Shown here in pieces: positions 30,786 through 36,732 of a stretch of 36,732 nt of DNA. Both the position numbers and the translations under genes were made by a program. This DNA is from a virus, in IMG/VR virus record IMGVR_UViG_3300007234_000035, positions 1 through 36,732 of that record. One strand, 5' to 3'. Position 1 is the stretch's first letter; the number at the start of each line of letters is the position of its first letter. The notes beneath the pieces were generated by a model, which had not been told where the DNA came from, searched no databases, and saw only the letters and a list, made by a program, of their open reading frames with translations.

Positions 30786-31025
30786 ATGAAAAACAAGATT
30801 AACCATTTAGAAGATCACACAATGACTTACTGGGAACATTGGAAGCACGGCATGAAGCTTTCAGTTCGACTTTCTAAAATGGTTTTTAAAAGTACTGTCC
30901 ATGCATTTTTTCCCAATACTTTTGCAGAAGATGGTCCAATTGAAGTCTATAATATCTATAATGAAATTAAAGATTTACCAAATGTAGAAAGACTTTATAA
31001 AAATCTTTCTGCGTCAAATAGATAA
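30786..31025 (+). CDS. DUF6356-like small protein
   Basis: A 79-residue protein with ribosome site GAAAGG and its own TATAAATA box. MTYWEHWKHGMKLSVRLSKM then VFKSTVHAFFPNTFAEDGP matches my memory of DUF6356 (H-x-x-x-x-x-x-x-x-Y-x-x-H, then H-A-x-x-P-x-x-F), a small bacterial/phage family of unknown function with a membrane-proximal amphipathic helix. Its 3' end overlaps the convergent minus-strand gene by 12 bases. Confidence 0.62.
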   Translation: MKNKINHLEDHTMTYWEHWKHGMKLSVRLSKMVFKSTVHAFFPNTFAEDGPIEVYNIYNEIKDLPNVERLYKNLSASNR

Positions 31026-32246
31026 ATTAAAATTTAATTCTTTTGCATCTGGGATATATAAATTTTTATTATCTTTCATAAATGAAGTTTCATGTCCTAT
31101 TGATCTAGGGTATATGTGAACTTTAAGACTATTTGATAAAGGGTTTATATATTTTGGGTGTATTAGATTTTTAATTGAATTAATATCTGATTTGATCATT
31201 TCAGCTAATTTTGTTTGCCCATGCAAATTAAAAAACCAGGAATCGTGTGCTAATTCAGTAAAATTTCTAAAAGATTTAAAAGTTTGAAATGGGTTTCTTC
31301 CTTCTAACATAGGATATACAATGGGTATATTAGCTCTATGAAACATAGAAAATCTTATTTCGTTTTGATTCCATTTATCACCACCTCGCACATCAGCCAT
31401 TAATGATTTAATTTTTAAATTTTCAGGCGAATACAACCATCGGGCCAAGACATGTGACTGTTTAATCATGATCTCAGGCATATCTGGTGTTAAATAAAAA
31501 TATACAGTTTCTAAATTAGGATATTCTTCTGAGCTTGATTTTTGTATTCCAACTTGACACGAGACGTCTATTATGGAATTATAAATTTCACCTTTTTCAT
31601 TTCTAATTAGAAATGGTTTATCTGCTCCAAATATTTTTGCAATTTTCTTTCCAGATTCTGCTAAATTTTTAATATGGGAATATCTTTCAAAACTATATCT
31701 AGAAACAGTTGCATGTATCCAATGGCCACCATGAAGCATCCAATCCCCATCTTTATAAGAAATCATATCCTCAAAAAAATCATGGATTGTTACTTTAACA
31801 TTAGGCCACTTTGTTTTTATTTCATCCGCTAAAGGCAATAAGGCGTATTTTGTTTCACTAATTAAATTACTACTACTAAGGTCTGTATTGCTCCAATTAA
31901 AGTTTTTAAGACCACTTAGAGGTGCTCCCATAAATACTTCGTCTAAATGAATACCATTTTTTAAAAATGAATATATTATATTGGTACTATCAGCACCACC
32001 CGAAGCCATTACTATAATATAATCATATTCTTCTCTTAATTGTTTTGCTCTTTTAAGATATAAATCATTTAAACTTGTGTCTGGTTCTACAGTCCAGTCA
32101 TATGAATCTAGTATTTCATTATTAAAATACCAATCAATATCTGATAATCTTTGTTGGGCGTGTAATACTGCATCTAGTTTTCCGTAAAATTTATTACCAT
32201 TTACAGTATAATAGCCTAATTTATCATTAGGTAATTCAATTTTCAC
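31014..32246 (-). CDS. second PP-loop ATP-pyrophosphatase-like enzyme
   Basis: A 410-residue protein with GTG start and ribosome site AAGGAAT. YDYIIVMASGGADSTNIIYS (75-94) contains the S-G-G-x-D-S PP-loop. The remainder has no glutaminase or tRNA-binding domain that I recognise; LHGGHWIHATVSRYSF and ARWLYSPENLKIK are notable blocks. It is not a close copy of the enzyme at 25050 apart from the PP-loop, so the two probably activate different carboxylates or act in sequence. Confidence 0.7.
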   Translation of the reverse strand: MKIELPNDKLGYYTVNGNKFYGKLDAVLHAQQRLSDIDWYFNNEILDSYDWTVEPDTSLNDLYLKRAKQLREEYDYIIVMASGGADSTNIIYSFLKNGIHLDEVFMGAPLSGLKNFNWSNTDLSSSNLISETKYALLPLADEIKTKWPNVKVTIHDFFEDMISYKDGDWMLHGGHWIHATVSRYSFERYSHIKNLAESGKKIAKIFGADKPFLIRNEKGEIYNSIIDVSCQVGIQKSSSEEYPNLETVYFYLTPDMPEIMIKQSHVLARWLYSPENLKIKSLMADVRGGDKWNQNEIRFSMFHRANIPIVYPMLEGRNPFQTFKSFRNFTELAHDSWFFNLHGQTKLAEMIKSDINSIKNLIHPKYINPLSNSLKVHIYPRSIGHETSFMKDNKNLYIPDAKELNFNLSI

Positions 32247-32256
32247 TTTTATTCCT

Positions 32257-33213
32257 TTATTTGGCTCTAGATATGTTTATTTTTGAGAATGCCCTCTTTT
32301 TTCTATATTTAAAATATCCAATAGGATCATCAATTAAAAAATCATCCTGACGATTGTAATAATCTTCTAATGATTCTTCTAAAAAAATTTCCTCAGCTGA
32401 TGTTAATTTTCTATTTAATGTATCGCTATATGCTTTTTTAAATATATTAGAATTATTCTCAGGTAAATGACTAAATGGAAGTAACGCATCAGAATTTTCA
32501 TTAATAAGTTTTGGATAATTAATTTTTGATTTTTTAAAATTTAAATATTTTAAATTTGGTGGTTCTTCATCTATTATCTTAAAAAGATCAATTAAATTTG
32601 CATAAACCAATAAAATTCTGACACTTATATAGAAAAATAGATCATTATACTCATCACTCATTCTATTTTTAAATATTTCTTCAGCATCAATATCATCACC
32701 TAAAATTTCTTTAAGTTGCAATCCTAAATGATATGATAATCTATGTTTGAACCATTCCCAAAGATCTAAAGAAATAGGAATATTTTTTTCATCAGCCAAA
32801 AACACCTTATTAACTTGCATTAATATGCTCATTAATTTTTCTTCTGGTGTATATGTAGTAATTGATAGAATTCTACAATTTGGGAAATGTTTTTTATATG
32901 ATGGTAGGTTTGTAAAATCGTGTGTCCAAGTTATGATTCTTTTTGGTTCTGTGTATTCTTTTTTAATTTGTTCTATATAATACTTTTCTTTTTCTTCAAT
33001 TGAAGAAAAATGTTCATTTTCTTCAGCAACAGTACCAAATGCTATACTATCTTTATTTTCTCTCTTACCACTATCCAATATGTGATAACTACCATATTTG
33101 TTAATTGGTAAATGAGTTAGGTCACCATTCACTATTTTTTTCATTACTGCGGTTACAAAGTTTCCACCTGAACCTTGAGCAAACGCAACAAAAACATGAT
33201 CTAAATTAAACAT
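32257..33213 (-). CDS. P-loop/sulfotransferase-like protein
   Basis: A 318-residue protein. The N-terminus DHVFVAFAQGSGGNFVTAVM resembles the 5' PAPS/phosphate loop of sulfotransferases (hydrophobic strand, then G-S-G-x-N/x), followed by an alpha/beta domain (RIITWTHDFTNLPSYKKHFP, then CRILSITTYTPEE). The C-terminal 100 residues are helical and charged. Sulfotransferase assignment is tentative. Its start overlaps the upstream minus-strand stop (TAATG), so the two are coupled. Confidence 0.45.
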   Translation of the reverse strand: MFNLDHVFVAFAQGSGGNFVTAVMKKIVNGDLTHLPINKYGSYHILDSGKRENKDSIAFGTVAEENEHFSSIEEKEKYYIEQIKKEYTEPKRIITWTHDFTNLPSYKKHFPNCRILSITTYTPEEKLMSILMQVNKVFLADEKNIPISLDLWEWFKHRLSYHLGLQLKEILGDDIDAEEIFKNRMSDEYNDLFFYISVRILLVYANLIDLFKIIDEEPPNLKYLNFKKSKINYPKLINENSDALLPFSHLPENNSNIFKKAYSDTLNRKLTSAEEIFLEESLEDYYNRQDDFLIDDPIGYFKYRKKRAFSKINISRAK

Positions 33214-33521
33214 TATGGTGTTTCTTCTTCAAACCCCGTTGTGTATGTAATATTATTTTCTTGCATATAAGCATGGCACTTATTGATTAGATTGTTAACA
33301 ACTACAGGATCACTCATAAAATTATCTAGTGCTTCTTTACTTGCCCATACTGTAGTTTTTGTTAGTGTTAAACCATCTTCGCTTATTGTGGTTTCTGAAT
33401 CAAGAACATTATGTTGATGATTTTGGCCAATGTGAACAAAGGTTTCTGCCGCTATGCCTTGGTTTGTCCAAAATGCAACTGATACAGAAGGTCTCGTTTG
33501 GGTTTTTGTTATGGTATGCAT
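33213..33521 (-). CDS. small dimeric alpha/beta-barrel-like protein
   Basis: A 102-residue protein with ribosome site AAGGAGC and a minus-strand late-type box 32 bases upstream. MHTITKTQTRPSVSVAFWTN, then LTKTTVWASKEALDNFMSD, has the strand-helix-strand layout of small ferredoxin-like dimeric barrels (the ABM/monooxygenase superfamily), but no active-site residue is evident. Next to a P450 gene, it could be an accessory oxygenase or cyclase-like protein. Confidence 0.45.
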   Translation of the reverse strand: MHTITKTQTRPSVSVAFWTNQGIAAETFVHIGQNHQHNVLDSETTISEDGLTLTKTTVWASKEALDNFMSDPVVVNNLINKCHAYMQENNITYTTGFEEETP

Positions 33522-33542
33522 GTTACTATTAGCTCCTTATTG

Positions 33543-34700
33543 CTAAATATTACTATTTATTCTTCTAATAAAGATTTTATCAATAACATCATTATTACCA
33601 CTTGCTGTTACGATATAATCAAAATCTTTTGTCACAACTTCATAATTACCTATAATATCAAGAAATGGTGTGAGGAAAGCACCAAGTGCCGACTTTGCAA
33701 TTGCTTGTCCTGCACACGCATGTGGTCCCGCACCAAAAGGTGTGCTCTTTGCCAAGTTTTCACGATGCATGTTAAATGTGTTCGGATCCGGAAATACTTT
33801 CGGATCCCTCATTGCCGCATCCAAACAAACACCCACAACATCATCAGGTTTTAAATCAATGCCATTGAGTGTCATTGGCTCAGTTACCGTTCTTCTAAAC
33901 TTACCCGTTGTTGCAGTAAATCTTAAATCCTCGTCAAGAGCTTTTGATTCAAGTTCTCTATTTGCTAATAGTTCGGGTAACACACCTTCATTTGCCAGGT
34001 TGATAACCAAGAATTGTAATGCACTGATTAGAGAATAACACCCAGAGATTGCTGGACCAATGAATAGTGAGAGTGATGTGTCCTTATCACGTTTCTGCAT
34101 AAACTCTTGGTATATTCCATCACCCTCGTGTATTACTTTTCTACTTACGAGATCACGTATAATAGCAACTAGTTCATCATAATCAGTGTTATCGTGATTG
34201 TGCAAAACTGTCCAACTGGAATATAATTGGATTGCTACAAGTAATTCAGCAATATAATTTTTATTAAAAGGTAGATTCAAAGTCTCTGCAATCATATGAG
34301 CGGCGATTGTTCTTACGATGTCAGAGATTTCTATTTCATCAGAGTCTTTTTCTAACTCAAGCAATTCAATTGTCTTATTTCTAACAACTTCATTAATCGC
34401 GTCAATACGTGATTTACTGTAAGCGTCCTTAACAATTGAACGCATATGATCGTGTGCTTTTCCATCACTTGCGCCAGGTGTGCGACCAAAGCGTTCAGGT
34501 ACTTCTTTAATTAAATTACCTTTACCTGAAATAAACTTAGCGGGATTTGTGAGTATATATCGCACATCGTCGTAGTTAACGTAGATGTACATTTTATATT
34601 TTTCAGACCAATACGCAGTATTAAGGTTTCTGATCTTTTCATAATAATCGTATCTATTTCGCAACCATTCTTTGTCAAATGGATCATAAAGTTCAGTCAT
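33543..34700 (-). CDS. cytochrome P450
   Basis: A 385-residue bacterial-type P450 from ATG 34700 (GGAAT upstream), preferred over 34727. TPFGAGPHACAGQAIAKSAL holds the F-G-x-G-x-H-x-C-x-G heme loop with Cys329; EDLRFTA is the E-x-x-R motif; the KFRRTVTEPMTLNGIDLKPD beta region and AAMRDPKVFPDPNTF meander are typical of class I P450s. The I-helix segment (FIGPAISGCYSLISALQF) lacks the usual acid-alcohol pair, which may alter oxygen activation. No ferredoxin or reductase gene is seen, so host redox partners would be needed. A phage-borne P450 is rare. Confidence 0.92.
   Translation of the reverse strand: MTELYDPFDKEWLRNRYDYYEKIRNLNTAYWSEKYKMYIYVNYDDVRYILTNPAKFISGKGNLIKEVPERFGRTPGASDGKAHDHMRSIVKDAYSKSRIDAINEVVRNKTIELLELEKDSDEIEISDIVRTIAAHMIAETLNLPFNKNYIAELLVAIQLYSSWTVLHNHDNTDYDELVAIIRDLVSRKVIHEGDGIYQEFMQKRDKDTSLSLFIGPAISGCYSLISALQFLVINLANEGVLPELLANRELESKALDEDLRFTATTGKFRRTVTEPMTLNGIDLKPDDVVGVCLDAAMRDPKVFPDPNTFNMHRENLAKSTPFGAGPHACAGQAIAKSALGAFLTPFLDIIGNYEVVTKDFDYIVTASGNNDVIDKIFIRRINSNI
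33554..33561 (-). promoter_or_regulatory. late promoter-like box AATAAATA (minus strand)
   Basis: On the minus strand, GAATAAATAG lies 32 bases upstream of the start at 33521 and inside the 3' end of the P450 gene. Same sequence as 1911-1920. Confidence 0.4.
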
Positions 34701-34750
34701 TTTAATTCCATAAATTAGCTTATACATAATATATATCCACGGAGAATGCG

Positions 34751-35257
34751 ATGGAAATTAGTAATTATTTTGAACATGTATGGCAACCAAACACCGATAA
34801 GTACAAATACTCTGGTTGGCAATTATTAAGAATAGATCCAACTAAAAAAATACTTGATGTTGGCTGTGGTTACAATCCGTTTAAAGAGTTTTTTAAAGAT
34901 AATTTATTAGGTATTGATCCATATAATGACGCGGCAGATATTAGAATAAGCATTGAGGATTTTGAAACCGAAGAGTTATTTGATGTTGCATTTTGTTTGG
35001 GATCAATAAACTTTGGTAATGAGGATGTTATCTTAAAACAAATCGAAAAGGTTGTATCGCTCATTAAACCGGGTGGTATGATTTATTGGAGACAAAATCC
35101 TGGTTTGCAAGATCATAATAATGAAGAGTGTAAGTCCATAGACTTTTTTGATTGGTCATTTGAAAAAAATTTAGATTATGCCAAACGCTTTGGGTGTCAC
35201 GTCCATATGTTGGTTTGGGATACTGATAATAGAATATATTCGGAATGGAAGCGTTAA
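34751..35257 (+). CDS. SAM-dependent methyltransferase
   Basis: A 168-residue class I methyltransferase. TKKILDVGCGYNPFKEFF is motif I (G-x-G-x-N), LLGIDPYNDAADIR carries the acidic SAM-ribose-binding residue, ELFDVAFCLGSINFGNED is motif IV and VSLIKPGGMIYWRQNP motif V/VI. Short relative to typical 230-280-residue enzymes, so the acceptor lid is reduced. Ribosome site CGGAG. Divergent from the P450 gene across a 50-base gap; overlaps the transporter gene by 13 bases. Confidence 0.82.
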   Translation: MEISNYFEHVWQPNTDKYKYSGWQLLRIDPTKKILDVGCGYNPFKEFFKDNLLGIDPYNDAADIRISIEDFETEELFDVAFCLGSINFGNEDVILKQIEKVVSLIKPGGMIYWRQNPGLQDHNNEECKSIDFFDWSFEKNLDYAKRFGCHVHMLVWDTDNRIYSEWKR

Positions 35258-36678
35258 TACTCATAATTGGAATACTTTACGGTTTTATATTTGGCGTAAT
35301 TCCTGTAGCAGGTGCAACAACTGCACTTATTACAATTTATGGTTTTATAAGCTATTTTTATTCCGACCCCTACTTATTGGTAATATTTACTACTGCGGTG
35401 GTGGTGTCATCATCTATTGGTGATAGTTTCTCCAGTATAATGATGAACATACCTGGTGCTGGTGGAAGCGCGGCAACGATGATTGATGGATTCCCTATGG
35501 CAAAGCGGGGTGAAGGCGCGCGGGCATTATCTGCAGCAATTACAACATCAACGGTAAATGGATTAGTCTGGGGTGCATTAGTATTTTTTCTCTTACCGTA
35601 TTATTCCTCCATAGTATTGAGTTTTGGCATACCAGAGATGTTGTGTTTTTTATTATTAGCATTTGTATCCATAGTGTTTATTACAAATCAATATTGGATA
35701 AGGGGTCTTATCGCTCTTTGTTTTGGTTTATTTTTAGGCCTCGTTGGGCAAGATCCACTTACCGGCGCGGCACGTTATACATTGGGTTGGAATTATTTAG
35801 AAGATGGAATCCAACTCGCGCCACTTATGGCAGGTATTTTTGCTTTCCCAGAATTGTATGAATCATATAAATCATCCTGGGTTGTTAATGAAACAAAAAA
35901 TAAATGGCAACAGATAATTACGGGCGTTAAGGATAGTTGGACCCATAAATGGGATGGTTTACGCGGCGGTGTGATTGGTGCAGTAATTGGTGCAGTACCG
36001 GGAATTGGTGGTAATATCGCCGATTGGTTGGCGTATGGGCAAACGATTGCATTAAATAAAAATGAAGAATTCGGCAACGGTAATGTAAAAGGCATCATCG
36101 GCTGTGAAGGTGCTAACAATGCACAAAAGGCCACATCATATGTGCCGACAATATTATTTGGAATTCCCGGCGCACCATTTGAAGTTATCATAATTAGTCT
36201 CTTCGCCGTAGTAGGGTTAGAACTAGGCACACCAGAGCTTTTGTTAAATGCTCAGTTTATAAATTCGATTACATCAAGTTATATGGTGTCAATTTTTCTT
36301 AGTTTCTTCCTTGCAATATTCTTTATCCGTTACGCAACGAATATAACTAAGATACCATTTAAATATTATTTTTGGTCCATTATGGCTTTATTACTTTGGG
36401 CTTCGGTCCAATATACTGGTCTTTGGATGGATTATGTGTTTTTCTTTTTAATGTGCGCGTTAGGTTTAATTATGAAAAAATTAAAATTAAGCAGAGCAGC
36501 ACTGGTTATTGGATTCATATTAGCAAGTAAGTTGGAATCTATATTTTTACAATTTACTACGTTATATACATATGATATCATCATTATGAGACCGATAGCA
36601 CTATTGCTTTTTGTTTTGATAGTGATTGGTATTGTTTATGGCATATTTTTTAATAAATCTAGGATTAATTATGTTTAG
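35245..36678 (+). CDS. TctA-family tricarboxylate transporter membrane subunit
   Basis: A 477-residue polytopic membrane protein of usual TctA length. IFGVIPVAGATTALITIYGF, then FSSIMMNIPGAGGSAATMID (about 63-82) with GFPMAKRGEGARALSAA, and the second copy GAVPGIGGNIADWLAYGQTI and LFGIPGAPFEVI are the paired TctA signature loops. With TctB and a periplasmic TctC it imports di/tricarboxylates or related acids using ion gradients. No TctB-like ORF precedes it; the next gene starts at 36671 and may be the binding protein. Unusual cargo for a phage. Confidence 0.9.
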   Translation: MEALILIIGILYGFIFGVIPVAGATTALITIYGFISYFYSDPYLLVIFTTAVVVSSSIGDSFSSIMMNIPGAGGSAATMIDGFPMAKRGEGARALSAAITTSTVNGLVWGALVFFLLPYYSSIVLSFGIPEMLCFLLLAFVSIVFITNQYWIRGLIALCFGLFLGLVGQDPLTGAARYTLGWNYLEDGIQLAPLMAGIFAFPELYESYKSSWVVNETKNKWQQIITGVKDSWTHKWDGLRGGVIGAVIGAVPGIGGNIADWLAYGQTIALNKNEEFGNGNVKGIIGCEGANNAQKATSYVPTILFGIPGAPFEVIIISLFAVVGLELGTPELLLNAQFINSITSSYMVSIFLSFFLAIFFIRYATNITKIPFKYYFWSIMALLLWASVQYTGLWMDYVFFFLMCALGLIMKKLKLSRAALVIGFILASKLESIFLQFTTLYTYDIIIMRPIALLLFVLIVIGIVYGIFFNKSRINYV

Positions 36679-36732
36679 GAAATTATTGTTCTTAACTTTA
36701 TTTGTTACATCAGTAGCGCGAGCCGACTATAC
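36671..36732 (+). CDS. start of an exported protein, cut by window end
   Basis: ATG 36671 overlaps the TctA stop by eight bases. The 20 visible codons form a signal peptide (MFRKLLFLTLFVTSVARA|DY). Its place directly after TctA and its signal sequence suggest a TctC-type periplasmic binding protein, but too little is visible to call the family. Confidence 0.55.
   Translation, partial: MFRKLLFLTLFVTSVARADY

Noticed and set aside
32747-34038. Plus-strand open frames opposite the minus-strand genes, such as those at 32747, 33498 and 33670.
   Set aside because: They lie inside the clear P450 and P-loop protein genes on the other strand and have no recognisable product or ribosome site.
23957-36732. 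The idea that this part is host DNA joined to the phage by misassembly.
   Set aside because: Not fully excluded, but phage-like late promoter boxes, a DUF6356-like gene, the same AT content and the same overlapping-gene style continue through it. Read coverage would decide.

Overview
The window reads as one contiguous stretch of a lytic, T4-like (myovirus-type) bacteriophage genome, AT-rich and very tightly packed. The phage evidence is: many tiny overlapping genes, ATGA/TAATG stop-start overlaps, a tRNA array, a T4-RNase-H-type 5'-nuclease, a GH19 endolysin next to small membrane proteins, a ClpP-like protease, a PD-(D/E)XK nuclease, GP88- and MazG-like proteins, and T4-type late promoter boxes (TATAAATA and close variants). 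The host is probably a proteobacterium. The window encodes a circularly permuted two-piece tmRNA whose tag reads ANDERFALAA. From memory that tag is of betaproteobacterial type, and permuted tmRNAs are known in alphaproteobacteria, some betaproteobacteria and cyanobacteria. A water-dwelling Burkholderiales host is therefore a reasonable guess, not a demonstration.

Layout. (1) 1-3480: a string of small early/accessory phage genes, mostly unknown. (2) 3482-6999: a glycosyltransferase-like gene, a six-tRNA array (Thr, Leu, Arg, Pro, Cys, Ile2/Met) containing a truncated tRNA half and a 15-codon ORF, then an ADP-heptose-type sugar module (adenylyltransferase, PfkB/HldE-type kinase, cupin, HldD-type epimerase). 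(3) 7062-11509: exported Thr/Asn-repeat and lectin-like proteins, three small membrane proteins, the GH19 endolysin and a Lys-rich exported peptide, probably a virion-surface/lysis block. (4) 11510-15733: RNase H, a DUF6433-like protein, GT2 glycosyltransferase, GalE-type epimerase and ClpP-like protease. (5) 15774-23597: small regulatory/accessory genes driven by repeated sigma70-like promoters, a GC-rich structured RNA candidate (19236-19408), MazG, an exported DUF4384-like/LPP20-like lipoprotein pair and a RecB-type nuclease. (6) 23601-23947: the permuted tmRNA and a terminal hairpin. (7) 23957-36732 (cut by the window end): a metabolic island unlike the rest. It holds five putative Fe(II)/2-oxoglutarate oxygenases, two PP-loop ATP-pyrophosphatase-like enzymes, two GNAT-like proteins, a membrane fatty-acid desaturase, a P-loop/sulfotransferase-like protein, an SGNH-like protein, a cytochrome P450, a SAM methyltransferase and a TctA-type transporter subunit followed by the start of an exported protein.

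How the parts may work together. The sugar genes of regions 2 and 4 can make and transfer nucleotide sugars to the virion, DNA or host surface. Region 3 handles surface and lysis. The tmRNA plus tRNAs would support late translation in an AT-rich genome. The island looks like a small-molecule or lipid tailoring pathway (activation by ATP, acyl transfer, desaturation, repeated hydroxylation, methylation) coupled to a carboxylate transporter. Its product is unknown. This cluster and the permuted tmRNA are the two most notable things in the window.
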